54,587 nucleotides of DNA from Eubacterium barkeri (GTDB lineage Bacteria; Bacillota; Clostridia; Eubacteriales; Eubacteriaceae), in the NCBI RefSeq assembly GCF_900107125.1, contig NZ_FNOU01000020.1, positions 1-54,587 of the forward strand, in the 5' to 3' direction. The notes beneath the pieces are model-generated. The model did no database searches. It worked only from the letters and a program-made list of their open reading frames with translations, and had not been told where the DNA came from. Each line of letters starts with the position of its first letter. Within the stretch, counting starts at the first letter, position 1. Positions 25,644 through 34,894 of the stretch are shown one piece after another. The position numbers were made by a program, and so were the translations under genes.

Positions 25644-25667
25644 TGTAGAATAGAGAGGGACAAAAGA

Positions 25668-26909
25668 ATGTTTAATGAATTGATGCAAAATATTACAAAT
25701 ATCGATGTCTTTACGTCAAGCATCGGGGAGTGGGTTGGGAATATTTCCGTAAACTCCGTTATTATCATGATCATGATGATTTTCATGATTGTCGGCGCCG
25801 TCGATAAAATTCGGGGGAACAAGCTGGGGTACGGGGAACAATTTGAAGAGGGCTTTAATGCCATGGGCCCCCTGGCCATGGCCATGGCCGGGGTGGTGGC
25901 GGCGGCACCAGTGCTTGCTATTATTCTAAAACCCATATTGGTGCCGGTGTATAACCTAGTCGGTGCGGATTCCTCCATGTTTGCCACAACACTGCTGGCC
26001 TGTGATATGGGGGGGTACCCTCTGGCCATGAATATGGCGGCCAATGAAACCATTGGGAATTTCTCGGGCCTGATTCTGGGCACGATGATGGGGCCGACCA
26101 TCGTCTTTACCATCCCCGTGGCCCTTTCTATTATCCAGAAGAAGGATCGCCCCTACCTGGGTGCCGGGGTTCTAGCTGGGCTGATTACCATTCCCATCGG
26201 CTGTATTGTCGGTGGCCTGGTCATGAACCTGACCCCCTATAAAATGGATATTGGGACCATTCTGGTCAATCTGATTCCTGTTATCATCATTTCCGGGCTT
26301 ATCGTCCTTGGCCTATGGTTTAAGCCTGCTAAAATGATTAGTGGCTTCAATAAATTCGGGACCGGTGTGACGACGGTCATAACCTTCTTTACGGCGGTAG
26401 CGGTCTTTCAATACATGACCGGAATTCGTTTCCCCTTAATGGATATTATGGTGACTCCCGATGCCGCCGGGGTCATTCCCCTGGAATCCGGTTTGTTGAT
26501 CTGCGGGACCATTGCCATTGTGTTAATTGGGGCATTTCCCATGGTCAAGTGGATTACAGATACCTTTGGAAAATCCCTGGAAAAGGTGGGCCAAAAGCTG
26601 GGCATCGACGAGAACAGCTCGGCGGGTCTGGTGGCCAGCCTGGCCAATAATATTGCCATGTTTAACATCATGGATAAAATGAATGGAAAAGGAAAGCTCC
26701 TCAATGTCGCCTTTGCGGTGTCTGCGGCCTTTGTCTTTGGGGATCACCTGGGCTTTACCGCCGGGGTAAACCAGGAGATGATTTTCCCCGTTATCGTCGG
26801 AAAGCTGGTGGCCGGGATTACGGCCTTGATTTTAGCCAATATGCTGGCACCGAAGCTGCTGAGTAAAATTGAAGCAACCCAGGAAACCGGGCAGGAGGAA
26901 GAAGAATGA
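25668..26909 (+). CDS. eutH: EutH, ethanolamine permease
   Basis: 413 residues; ATG after AGAGAGGGACAAAAGA. A polytopic membrane protein with about 10-11 helices, including SVIIMIMMIFMIVGAVDKI near the start and family motifs ACDMGGYPLAMNMA, IGNFSGLILGTMMGPTIVFT and FGDHLGFTAGVNQEMIFP. It imports ethanolamine, mainly when the protonated form dominates at low pH. Its C-terminus overlaps eutQ by four bases. Confidence 0.95.
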   Translation: MFNELMQNITNIDVFTSSIGEWVGNISVNSVIIMIMMIFMIVGAVDKIRGNKLGYGEQFEEGFNAMGPLAMAMAGVVAAAPVLAIILKPILVPVYNLVGADSSMFATTLLACDMGGYPLAMNMAANETIGNFSGLILGTMMGPTIVFTIPVALSIIQKKDRPYLGAGVLAGLITIPIGCIVGGLVMNLTPYKMDIGTILVNLIPVIIISGLIVLGLWFKPAKMISGFNKFGTGVTTVITFFTAVAVFQYMTGIRFPLMDIMVTPDAAGVIPLESGLLICGTIAIVLIGAFPMVKWITDTFGKSLEKVGQKLGIDENSSAGLVASLANNIAMFNIMDKMNGKGKLLNVAFAVSAAFVFGDHLGFTAGVNQEMIFPVIVGKLVAGITALILANMLAPKLLSKIEATQETGQEEEE

Positions 26910-27340
26910 ATCTGAGTGAAGCCTTGATTAAGCAAATTGTGGAAAGTGTGCTAAAGGAGCAGTTCAACCCGTCTATAGCCCCCTTTCAGAAAGATCAGGA
27001 TCCCAGCGGTATTATAAAGGTTAAAACCGATACTGTAAGGTGTGAGCCCTTTGGGGAAACTCTTGGGGTCGGCCTGCGGGATATCCTTTCCCTGGAGGAG
27101 GCACCCCGTATGGGGGCCGGCATCATGGAGCTGGACAACACCCGCTTTGAGTGGACCCTGACCTACGATGAATACGACATGGTCATCGATGGGGAGCTGG
27201 AAATTGAAATTGATGGCCGGACCATCTCCGGTGGACCTGGGGATATCCTTTATATTCCCAAGGGCAGCCATATCTTTTTTAAAACGCCCTCCAAAGCCCG
27301 GTATGCTTATTTTGTCTATCCCGCCAATTGGCAGGAGTAG
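26906..27340 (+). CDS. eutQ: EutQ, cupin-fold ethanolamine utilisation protein
   Basis: 144 residues, ATG overlapping the eutH stop. It has an N-terminal amphipathic helix (LSEALIKQIVESVLKEQF), again encapsulation-peptide-like. A cupin barrel follows: MGAGIMELDNTRFEWTLTY, DEYDMVIDGELEIEIDGR and GGPGDILYIPKGSHIFFKTP. Enterobacterial EutQ is longer and has been linked to acetate kinase activity; this short form corresponds to its cupin domain. It is the last gene of the locus, followed by a strong terminator. Confidence 0.9.
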   Translation: MNLSEALIKQIVESVLKEQFNPSIAPFQKDQDPSGIIKVKTDTVRCEPFGETLGVGLRDILSLEEAPRMGAGIMELDNTRFEWTLTYDEYDMVIDGELEIEIDGRTISGGPGDILYIPKGSHIFFKTPSKARYAYFVYPANWQE

Positions 27341-27366
27341 GAATCCTTACGGCAATAAACCAATGA

Positions 27367-27405
27367 CCCTGGGGCAGGATAATGCTCTGCCCCGGGGCCC
27401 CTTTT
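27367..27405 (+). terminator. Terminator at the end of the eut operon
   Basis: CCCTGGGGCAG pairs with CTGCCCCGGGG around a nine-base loop, then CCCCTTTT. A second hairpin without a T tract (GTGGGGTGAT/ATCACCCCAC, 27428-27456) follows. The rest of 27406-27590 shows no gene. Confidence 0.85.
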
Positions 27406-27590
27406 GACATGGTGCTCAATCCTTTGTGTGGGGTGATACTCACACCATCACCCCACGCAGCCTTGGGTGGAATTCACACCTCCATAACCCAGATCACGTC
27501 CAGGGAATACCTGGAAAGCACCGAATCCATAGAACAATGGACCACCAGTCTTCCATCATCCTGGGGGTCTCTTGTTCTTTTTTGCATGCT

Positions 27591-29456
27591 TTAGGAAGGG
27601 CTTTCCCCCTTCTGTTTCCAATCCCGGATGGCCGCCATAAACGCATCCCCATACCGCTCACATTTCACCTGCCCCACACCGGAAACGGACAGGAAGGCCT
27701 CGGTGGTGGTGGGCAGGACGGCACACATATCGGTTAAGGTGGCGTTGGAGAAAATCACATAGGCCGGAACGCTCTGTTCCTCAGCCAGCTGGTTGCGCAA
27801 ATCCCGAAGGCTTTCGAAAAGCTCGGGATGGAGGGCGTGGGTACTCCCCTTACCCTTCCCTTTTTTGCGGTCCTTGGCCCGGCTGATTTGACGCTCTACA
27901 GGCAGGGTGAGGGTCAGACTTTCCGTTCCTTTCAGGATGGGTCGGGCCCTTTGGCTCAGGCGCAGCACCGGGAATTGTCCCTCCTCTACGACAATGTACC
28001 CTAAACCCGTCAGGCTGCGGATGATTTGGCGCAGTCGGTTTTCGGAGTCCTCGGCCATGATGCCGTAGGTGGAGAGGGTGTCAAAGCCTAAATCCGACAG
28101 GCGCTTGCTTTTACTCCCCCGGAGGACATCGATGACCATCTTGGCCCCAAAGCGGCTGCCCGTGCGGATGATACAGGAAAAAATCTTCTGGGCAGGTACG
28201 GTCATATCCAGGGTTTCCTTTTCGGCATTGCAGTTGCCGCAGTGGCCGCATTCTATAGGGGCATCCTCCCCAAAGTACCGCAGCATATACCCCCTCAGGC
28301 AGTCCTCGGTGTGGCAGTAAAAGGTCATGGTTTTAAGCCGTTCCTCATCCAGGGCCCGGAGGGCCTGGGGGTCCGCATCCCCGGATTCGGTAAAGGAATG
28401 GGCGATGAAGAACTGCTGGGTTCTCACATCCTGGGGGCTGTAGAGCAGAATGCAGTCTGCTGGCTCTCCGTCCCGGCCGGCACGGCCCGCCTCCTGGTAG
28501 TAGCTTTCAATATCCCCGGGCATATTGTAGTGGATCACATAGGAGACGTTGGATTTATCGATGCCCATACCAAAGGCGTTGGTGGCCACTACCACGGGCT
28601 TTTGATCGTAGATGAAGGCATCCTGATTCCGGCGGCGGACAGTATCGGAGAGACCGGCGTGGTAGGGGACGGCGGGGATACCCTGGGCCACCAGGGCATC
28701 GGCAACCTGCTCCACCTGTTTGCGGGTGGCACAGTAGATGATGCCGCTTTTATCCCGGCGCTTGTCCACCAGGCGGAGGAGCTCTGGCAGCTTTTTATCA
28801 GGGTGGTGGACCTCGAAGTTCAGGTTTGGGCGATCGAAGCCGGTGACCAGGCGCCTGGGCTCCACTAAATCTAAAAGGACGGCAATGTCCTCCTGGACCT
28901 GGGCTGTGGCTGTGGCGGTATAGGCGGAAACCACCGGGCGGGTATGAAAGCTCTGAATGAAATCTGGAATGGCCAAATAGGCGGGTCGGAAATCCTGACC
29001 CCATTGGGAAATACAATGGGCTTCATCCACGGTGATCATGCTGACGCTTTGCCCATTGATCAATGCCATGAAATCCTGGGCCATTAAACGTTCCGGGGCG
29101 ATGTAGAGCAGCCGGCAGGCACCAGAGGCCACATCCTCCATGGCCTGACGGTATTCTTCATCCGTCAGGGAGGAGTTCAGGCAGGCCGCGGGAATGCCGC
29201 TTTGGACCAGGGCCCCCACCTGATCCTTCATGAGAGAGATGAGGGGGGAGATCACCAGGGTCAGTCCCGGAAGCATCAGGGCAGGAATCTGGTAACAGAG
29301 GGATTTCCCCGCACCGGTGGGCATAATCCCCAGGGCGTCCTGTCCCGAGAGGACCGCATCGATGAGGTCCGCCTGTCCCGGCCGGAAGGCATCGTACCCA
29401 AAATAGTGTTTTAAAATCTGTTCCTTGCTTTGTACAGTCATGGCGTTTCCTATCAT
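27591..29456 (-). CDS. recQ: RecQ ATP-dependent DNA helicase
   Basis: 621 residues. The 5' end is at 29456 (ATG GCG on the minus strand is slightly downstream; MIGNAMTVQ has alternative ATG codons, the second at residue 5). Helicase motifs: FRPGQ (motif 0), GIMPTGAGKSLCYQ (I), DEAHCISQWG (II), SAYTATAT (III), GIIYCATRKQVE, NAFGMGIDKSNV and HYNMPGDIESYYQEAGRAGRDG (VI). A zinc-binding set with CGHCGNC, a winged helix (RQC) and a C-terminal HRDC domain (LSVSGVGQVKCERYGD) complete the classic three-domain layout. It unwinds DNA 3' to 5' in recombination and fork repair. A TATAAT -10 lies about 20 bases upstream on the minus strand. Confidence 0.95.
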   Translation of the reverse strand: MIGNAMTVQSKEQILKHYFGYDAFRPGQADLIDAVLSGQDALGIMPTGAGKSLCYQIPALMLPGLTLVISPLISLMKDQVGALVQSGIPAACLNSSLTDEEYRQAMEDVASGACRLLYIAPERLMAQDFMALINGQSVSMITVDEAHCISQWGQDFRPAYLAIPDFIQSFHTRPVVSAYTATATAQVQEDIAVLLDLVEPRRLVTGFDRPNLNFEVHHPDKKLPELLRLVDKRRDKSGIIYCATRKQVEQVADALVAQGIPAVPYHAGLSDTVRRRNQDAFIYDQKPVVVATNAFGMGIDKSNVSYVIHYNMPGDIESYYQEAGRAGRDGEPADCILLYSPQDVRTQQFFIAHSFTESGDADPQALRALDEERLKTMTFYCHTEDCLRGYMLRYFGEDAPIECGHCGNCNAEKETLDMTVPAQKIFSCIIRTGSRFGAKMVIDVLRGSKSKRLSDLGFDTLSTYGIMAEDSENRLRQIIRSLTGLGYIVVEEGQFPVLRLSQRARPILKGTESLTLTLPVERQISRAKDRKKGKGKGSTHALHPELFESLRDLRNQLAEEQSVPAYVIFSNATLTDMCAVLPTTTEAFLSVSGVGQVKCERYGDAFMAAIRDWKQKGESPS

Positions 29457-29510
29457 TTATTTTCTTAGTTTTATTATACATCAGAAAAAGGGAGAAATCC
29501 CAGAGAAAGA

Positions 29511-29539
29511 TTTACAAATTGCAGCTGGGTCGGTATACT
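29511..29539 (+). promoter_or_regulatory. Promoter of the CoA-transferase gene
   Basis: TTTACA, 17-base spacer, TATACT; 52 bases before the ATG at 29592. Confidence 0.6.
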
Positions 29540-29591
29540 GGGAGAGTAGAAATAAGGATGAATTTTTTAGTATAAAAAGTGAGGGTATAAG

Positions 29592-30791
29592 ATGAGTGAG
29601 AATACAGGCGCTTTATCGGATTTAAAGGTTTTAGATTTTACGACACTCTTACCAGGGCCCTATGCGACCCTGATGCTCGCAGACCTGGGGGCCCAGGTGC
29701 TTAAGATAGCCTCTGGCAGCCGGCCGGATATCGTCGCAGATTATCCGCCGATGGTGGCGGATACGGGGATATCCGCCAATCAGGCTTGGCTGGGACGGAA
29801 TAAACGCTCCATGTTTTTAAATCTTAAAGCACCCGAAGCAGTGGACATGGTGAAACAACTGATTATGGAGTACGATATCGTCATCGAACAATTCAGGCCA
29901 GGGGTGATGGATCGTCTGGGACTGGGCTACGGGGATTTAAAAGCGGTCAATCCCCGTTTGATTTATTGCTCCCTGACGGGATACGGTCAGGACGGCCCGC
30001 TGAGCCACCGGGCGGGCCATGATATTAACTATTTGGCCCGGAGCGGGAATATGGCCTACTCTGGCCGGGAAACCACGGGGCCGGTGCTGACCAATATGCA
30101 GATTGCGGATTTGGCGGTGGGCTCCATGAATTCAGTGGTGGGCATTCTGGCGGCGGTTCATCATCGGACGGTTACCGGGGAAGGCCAATGGGTGGATGTG
30201 GCCATGTACGATGGGCTCATTCCCTTTAACGCCATGGACGGCGCAGCCTTTCTTTCATCTGGGGAGCGTCCCACCCGGGAGGGGACCCGTTTAAATGGCG
30301 GCTGTCTCTATGATTTTTACGAAACAGCCGATGGTGAGTATATGAGTGTGGGGGCCCTGGAACCTCAGTTTTGGGCAGGCTTCTGTGCGTGCATAGGCCG
30401 GCCGGACTGGGTGGAGAAGACCGTCTGGCCTGAGGATGTGCAGGCGGTCAAGGCCGAGGCCCGGGCAATTTTCAGAACCAAGACCCAAAAGGAATGGCAG
30501 GCTATTTTTGACCCGGCGGATGTGTGCGTGGAACCAGTCCTCAGCCTGCCTGATGCGTTGCTGACCGATGCCCATGTTCAAGCCCGGCGGATGGTTGTTG
30601 ACGTCCCGATGCCAGAGCATCCGGAGGTGCGCATCAAGCAGCTGGGGTGCCCCATTAAGCTATCAGCCTGTCCGGTATCCTACACCGAGGGAGGCCGGGC
30701 CCTGGGGGCAGAAACCCAGGCGGTTTTAAAGGAACTGGGATATTCGGAGACAGAAATTGAGGACTTTACAGCAAAGGGCGTTTTTAATTAA
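29592..30791 (+). CDS. CaiB/BaiF family (class III) CoA transferase
   Basis: 399 residues; ATG after AAAAGTGAGGGTATAAG. Class III features: an N-terminal VLDFTTLLPGPYATLMLADLGAQVLKI, NRNKRS-like GRNKRSMFLNLK, an EQFRPGVMDRLGLGYGDL segment, CSLTGYGQDGPLSHRAGHD with the catalytic Asp (near 145-150), and VDVAMYDGL. These enzymes move CoA between carboxylic acids through an aspartyl anhydride. The substrate cannot be deduced; relatives act on carnitine, bile acids, oxalate and aromatic or branched acids. It precedes an HD-domain gene by 32 bases and may be co-transcribed with it. Confidence 0.88.
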   Translation: MSENTGALSDLKVLDFTTLLPGPYATLMLADLGAQVLKIASGSRPDIVADYPPMVADTGISANQAWLGRNKRSMFLNLKAPEAVDMVKQLIMEYDIVIEQFRPGVMDRLGLGYGDLKAVNPRLIYCSLTGYGQDGPLSHRAGHDINYLARSGNMAYSGRETTGPVLTNMQIADLAVGSMNSVVGILAAVHHRTVTGEGQWVDVAMYDGLIPFNAMDGAAFLSSGERPTREGTRLNGGCLYDFYETADGEYMSVGALEPQFWAGFCACIGRPDWVEKTVWPEDVQAVKAEARAIFRTKTQKEWQAIFDPADVCVEPVLSLPDALLTDAHVQARRMVVDVPMPEHPEVRIKQLGCPIKLSACPVSYTEGGRALGAETQAVLKELGYSETEIEDFTAKGVFN

Positions 30792-30823
30792 GGGGAATCG
30801 AAAAGGGAGGATTGAGTAGAGGA

Positions 30824-32041
30824 ATGAAAGAAATTTGTTTTAACGACGTTTTATTTGCGTGTTCCCAAGCTTTGGATTATGTGGAGTATGAACTGCTGGG
30901 AGCCACCGATCACCATTCGAAAAGGGTAGCCTGGATGGGAATGGAGCTTGGGAACGCCTTGGGGATGGAGGATAAAGATTTAATCGATCTGGTGGCCTGC
31001 GCCCTCCTCCATGACAATGCCCTGGCCGAGTATATTGCCACGGAGCTCCGGGGGACGGATACCCATCAAAGGATGGATATAGGCATTCACTGCAAGCTCG
31101 GTGAGCGCAATATTGCCTGTCTTCCCATGGCGACAAATCAAGATGGGGCGGTGTTGTACCACCATGAAAATGCCGATGGCAGTGGTCCCTTTGGTCGAAC
31201 AGCAAAGGAGACACCCTTGGCGGCCCAAATCATCCATTTGGCGGATCAGCTGGATGTCGCTTTGGATTTGGGACATTGGGAGGAGGGAAAAGCAGCGGTC
31301 ATTCAAGGGTATTTATCAATGAATCGAGATCGTTGCTTTTCAGGAGAGCTCGTGGATCTCTTTTGGGATACCTTTACCCTTTCGGACCTGAGCAGCCTGG
31401 AGGGTGGAGCATTGGAAGCGCGGATTGAAGCCCGTCTTCCCCGGCGTACCGCCCTTTATTCCCATAAACAGTTTCGGGATATGGCAACCCTCTTTGCCCG
31501 TATTACAGATTATAAATCGGCGTCAACCTGCCAGCATTCCATGGGTATTGCAGAAAAGCTGGAACAAATGGGGCGCTATTATGGATATGATGCTGAGGGC
31601 TGTATGGATCTGTTTATGGCTGGGGCTTTTCATGACATTGGAAAGCTAATGGTACCCAACGCGGTGCTGGAAAAGCCAGGGCGATTAACCGTCGGAGAAT
31701 ATGAAATAATGAAGACCCATGCTGAAAAAAGCGATGGGATACTATCGCATATTGAAGGGTTTGAAACCCTTCGAAAATGGGCCTGCCAGCACCATGAAAA
31801 GCTGGATGGCTCTGGGTATTTTAAGGGGCTTTCTGCCGGGGATTTGGACTTTGAAGAACGTCTGGTGGCCTGTGTCGATATTTACCAGGCCCTTACCGAG
31901 CCAAGACCCTATAAGTCTGGGTTAACCCACGCCGTAGCCATAAAAATGATGTCAAAAATGGTAGAAAAACATCAAATTGATGGCGGGATTGTTGGGGATT
32001 TGGATCGGGTGATGGGGAGACGGAGTGCATTCATCCACTAA
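30824..32041 (+). CDS. Tandem HD/HD-GYP-like phosphohydrolase
   Basis: 405 residues from the ATG at 30824; a TTG at 30812 is too close to the GGGAGG site to be preferred. There are two HD-type domains. The first (about 25-175) has HHSKRVAWMG, LLHDNAL and HHENADGSGPFG. The second (about 215-385) has CQHSMGIAEKL, FHDIGKLMVP, KTHAEKSD and HHEKLDGSGYFKGLSAGD. Both retain HD and HHE..DGSG, but the GYP triplet reads GPF and GYF. No receiver or sensor domain is visible. It probably hydrolyses a cyclic dinucleotide or senses one. Its stop overlaps the convergent lipoprotein gene by four bases. Confidence 0.82.
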   Translation: MKEICFNDVLFACSQALDYVEYELLGATDHHSKRVAWMGMELGNALGMEDKDLIDLVACALLHDNALAEYIATELRGTDTHQRMDIGIHCKLGERNIACLPMATNQDGAVLYHHENADGSGPFGRTAKETPLAAQIIHLADQLDVALDLGHWEEGKAAVIQGYLSMNRDRCFSGELVDLFWDTFTLSDLSSLEGGALEARIEARLPRRTALYSHKQFRDMATLFARITDYKSASTCQHSMGIAEKLEQMGRYYGYDAEGCMDLFMAGAFHDIGKLMVPNAVLEKPGRLTVGEYEIMKTHAEKSDGILSHIEGFETLRKWACQHHEKLDGSGYFKGLSAGDLDFEERLVACVDIYQALTEPRPYKSGLTHAVAIKMMSKMVEKHQIDGGIVGDLDRVMGRRSAFIH

Positions 32042-32433
32042 TTCCCACGCACCAGGGTGACCTGTACTGCAGAATAGGTCGCAATGATGTCATCCCCCTT
32101 AAAAGCATAGCCAATGGTGAGGGGAGCATCCAGATCAGCCGAAGAAATGGTGATGGTTTTATCTGTTTTGGTATAGGTTCCGGAATAAGTTTTGGAGTCA
32201 CCATTAATGGTGGCATCCACAGAACCGGTGCCATCGGCATTGAGGACAATGCGTAAAGATACGTCCCCAATGACTTTCTTTAGGTTTTTGGCCGATTCCG
32301 GAGAAATGGTCCAGGACCCCACCAGACTTTTTTCAGGGGTTGGGTTGGCTTCCTTTTGGGGTGCCGCGCAGCCACCGAGCAGTAAAACAGATAATAGTGC
32401 GATAAGCAGGGTAATTTTTAATTGACGTTTCAT
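32038..32433 (-). CDS. Small lipoprotein
   Basis: 131 residues; ATG after ATAAGGAGAAAATCA on the minus strand. Lipobox LLGGC gives Cys22 as the lipidated residue after a basic, hydrophobic signal peptide. The mature domain has SLVGSWTISPESA and repeated strands (LNADGTGSVDATI, YSGTYTKTDKTITIS), a pattern of small lipocalin-like or DUF-type secreted domains. It is 44 bases downstream of gltS on the same strand. Function unknown. Confidence 0.75.
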   Translation of the reverse strand: MKRQLKITLLIALLSVLLLGGCAAPQKEANPTPEKSLVGSWTISPESAKNLKKVIGDVSLRIVLNADGTGSVDATINGDSKTYSGTYTKTDKTITISSADLDAPLTIGYAFKGDDIIATYSAVQVTLVRGN

Positions 32434-32477
32434 TGATTTTCTCCTTATATAACGATGATAATTCTTTTAGCTTCTTT

Positions 32478-33671
32478 TTAGCTTAAGAGATTAATGAAAA
32501 AGGTTACGATGATGCTGTTAAAAAAATCGACAAAAAAGGCTCCGGCGATGGGGATGATGAGAAAGGCTTTTTCTGAGGGCAGATATTTCTCGGTAAGGGC
32601 CTGCATATTGGCCATGGCGTTGGGGGTTGCCCCCATACCAAAACCACAGGTACCCGCTGTGATGATGGCCGCATCGTAGTTCCGGCCCATCAGTGGAAAC
32701 ACCACAAAGCGGGCAAAAAGTGTCATCAGTAGAACCTGGGCGGTCAGCATCAGAATGAGGGGAATGGCCAGGGCAGCCAGCTGCCAAAGCTGGAGGCTCA
32801 TGAGGGCCATGGCTAAAAAGAGGGACAATGCGGCCTCACCAACTTCGGCAATTTCAAAATCGTACACCGGAAAGGCCCCCGTTCCATCGGAAATATTCCG
32901 GAGGATCGAAGCTGCAATCATGGCACCGATGTAGGAGGGGAAATTGAGACCAGACTGGGCGATGGCCCAGGAGATGAAGGTTCCAATCCCCATGGCAATC
33001 GCTAATTGGCAAATTCCCCGGGTGAGGTTTCCGGCCAGGATGGAAGGGGCATCCCCGTCCACTTCAGTATCAAGAATAACATGGCGTTCTTCCAGCCCCT
33101 GGGTGAGATTAAAGGTATCGATGAGCCGTTTTCCCAGGGGTCCTCCCAGTAAGGAGCCGGCAACCAGTCCGAAGGTGGCGGCGGCCATGGCGATGCTGGT
33201 GGCCCCATTGACGCCAGCGGCTTTGAGCATGGGCCCAAAGGCACCGGCACTGCCGTGACCGCCCACCATGGGGATGGAGCCTGTGCAGAGGGCGAGCAGC
33301 GGGGAAACTCCGATAACATAAGACATGCCCAGGGCGACAAGGTTTTGCAGCAGAATCAGTCCAACGACCAGAATGACAAAGAGAATGAGCGGCAGCCCGC
33401 CGTATTTGAGGGATTTGAAGGAAGCACCAAATCCGATGGAGGTGAAGAAGGCCGTCATACAGACTTCCTGGAGGGTGAGATCAAAGGAAATCTGAAAGAA
33501 ATCGGTGGTATAGCCCAGAAGGGTGACCAGGGAAAAAAGGAGGCCACCCACCACTGGCGCAGGGATACAAAATCGGGCGAGAATCGAAATGTGTTTTCTG
33601 AGAAATTCTCCGAGATAAAGAACGGCGGCGGCGACACCCAGGGTTTGAATCATATCCAGGGTTATGATCAT
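32478..33671 (-). CDS. gltS: GltS sodium/glutamate symporter
   Basis: 397 residues; ATG after GGAAAGGATGATTCTTTT. About ten membrane helices arranged as two inverted repeats. Family signatures: ILARFCIPAPVVGGLLFSL, GGHGSAGAFGPML near the middle and CGFGMGATPNAMANMQ in the second half. It imports glutamate with sodium. It lies 27 bases after the BMP-family lipoprotein gene on the same strand, so the two are probably co-transcribed. Confidence 0.93.
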   Translation of the reverse strand: MIITLDMIQTLGVAAAVLYLGEFLRKHISILARFCIPAPVVGGLLFSLVTLLGYTTDFFQISFDLTLQEVCMTAFFTSIGFGASFKSLKYGGLPLILFVILVVGLILLQNLVALGMSYVIGVSPLLALCTGSIPMVGGHGSAGAFGPMLKAAGVNGATSIAMAAATFGLVAGSLLGGPLGKRLIDTFNLTQGLEERHVILDTEVDGDAPSILAGNLTRGICQLAIAMGIGTFISWAIAQSGLNFPSYIGAMIAASILRNISDGTGAFPVYDFEIAEVGEAALSLFLAMALMSLQLWQLAALAIPLILMLTAQVLLMTLFARFVVFPLMGRNYDAAIITAGTCGFGMGATPNAMANMQALTEKYLPSEKAFLIIPIAGAFFVDFFNSIIVTFFINLLS

Positions 33672-33698
33672 AAAAGAATCATCCTTTCCATTGTTGGA

Positions 33699-34733
33699 TT
33701 ATAGAGAAGTATCGGACAGGCTTTGGTATTGGTCCTGGGTGGCGGGGATGGTGCGCTGACCGTTTTTAATCTCAAGACTTAAGGCATCAAGACGGGTCAT
33801 CAGCTGGGGGAAATGGGCATTTATATTGGGATTTTCCTTGGGAATACCCACCGCATCTTCCTTTAGACCCCGGACAATGACCGTGCCCCCTTCAAGATTA
33901 CCATCATGGAAGCGTTGGGTAAAGTATTTGACCACATTATTGGTACGCTTGACCACACTGGTTAGAATAACCCTGGGGGCATTTTCATATTGATCGATAT
34001 CGGCCCCAATAACCCATTTGTCAGCCATTATAGCCGCTTCGATGACGCCGGTTCCAGTGGTACCAGCAACCGGGAAGAGGACATCACACCCGCTTTGGTA
34101 GAGTTGGGTCGCTTTTTTTTGACCAAGGGCGGCCTCGTTAAAGGAATCGGTGTAGACGATGTCGCATTGGATGTTTTTTTCAAGCTCCTTCGCCGCAGTC
34201 TCAACGCCATAACGGTAGCCGTATTCAAAACGCTCAACGGCGGGGATTTTCATGCCCCCAATAAACCCAACATGGTTGCTCTGGGTGGCGGTTCCCGCAG
34301 CATAACCAGCCAGGAAGGCAGCCTGCTCCGAGGCAAAAACAATGGTATTCACATTCTGGGGAAGAACCGTCTGGGTATCACTGGCATCTAAGATCATGTA
34401 GCGTATACCGGGATTGTAGCCCGCAGAGGTTAATAGCGCCTCTTCGGTGGGGCCGCCCATTCCCCAAATTAAGGTGTTGCCATCGTCGGCCAGTTTTTCC
34501 GCATTGGCCAGGTAGTCCTCTGGGGATTGGGACTCCAAATAACTCACGGCGGTGTCCGGGTTATTGCGCTCAAAGGTTTTAAGGCCTTCATACATGCCGT
34601 AGGTGTAGCTATTCTCAGTGAGCTGGGGTGAATCGCCAAGCATGGCATAGTGGATTTCAGGTGCTTTTCGACATCCTGAAATTAAAATAATGCCCCCCAA
34701 GAAAAGGGTCAAAAGTATCCATAATTTCTTCAT
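33699..34733 (-). CDS. BMP/Med-family substrate-binding lipoprotein
   Basis: 344 residues from the ATG at 34733, after AGGAAGGATATC; an upstream ATG would add seven residues. Signal peptide with lipobox ILISGC (Cys near 20). It has a periplasmic-binding fold of the basic membrane protein family: the MYEGLKTFERN, DDGNTLIWGMG, FASEQAAFLAGYAAG, VGFIGGMKIPAVERFEYGYRYGVE and DVLFPVAGTTGTGVIEAA motifs are characteristic. Relatives bind nucleosides or autoinducer-like ligands for an ABC importer. No importer genes accompany it, so it may serve a remote transporter or be regulatory. Confidence 0.85.
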   Translation of the reverse strand: MKKLWILLTLFLGGIILISGCRKAPEIHYAMLGDSPQLTENSYTYGMYEGLKTFERNNPDTAVSYLESQSPEDYLANAEKLADDGNTLIWGMGGPTEEALLTSAGYNPGIRYMILDASDTQTVLPQNVNTIVFASEQAAFLAGYAAGTATQSNHVGFIGGMKIPAVERFEYGYRYGVETAAKELEKNIQCDIVYTDSFNEAALGQKKATQLYQSGCDVLFPVAGTTGTGVIEAAIMADKWVIGADIDQYENAPRVILTSVVKRTNNVVKYFTQRFHDGNLEGGTVIVRGLKEDAVGIPKENPNINAHFPQLMTRLDALSLEIKNGQRTIPATQDQYQSLSDTSL

Positions 34734-34794
34734 GATATCCTTCCTATTTTCCATCGTCTGTATTTGTTTCGTGCGTGGACAAGCTTATCCTCCT

Positions 34795-34823
34795 ATTTTA
34801 GACAATAAACCTTAGGAAGGCAA
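34795..34823 (-). promoter_or_regulatory. Promoter of the BMP-lipoprotein/gltS unit
   Basis: On the minus strand TTGCCT, a 17-base spacer and TAAAAT, about 60 bases before the start at 34733. Confidence 0.5.
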
Positions 34824-34835
34824 GGGGATAAAAAA

Positions 34836-34881
34836 GGCACCATTCTGGTCCCTTGGCGTGGATGGGAACCAGGATGGTGTC
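34836..34881 (-). terminator. Terminator of the cbiMQO operon
   Basis: On the minus strand GACACCATCCTGGT pairs with ACCAGAATGGTGCC across 18 bases, followed by TTTTTTA. It begins 14 bases after the cbiO stop. Confidence 0.8.
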
Positions 34882-34894
34882 AAAAAATTCTCAA

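Noticed and set aside
25668..27340. Search for eutG, eutP, eutS or eutK in the eut locus
   Set aside because: All genes between eutV and eutQ are accounted for; none has an iron-dependent alcohol dehydrogenase, EutP GTPase or circularly permuted EutS pattern.
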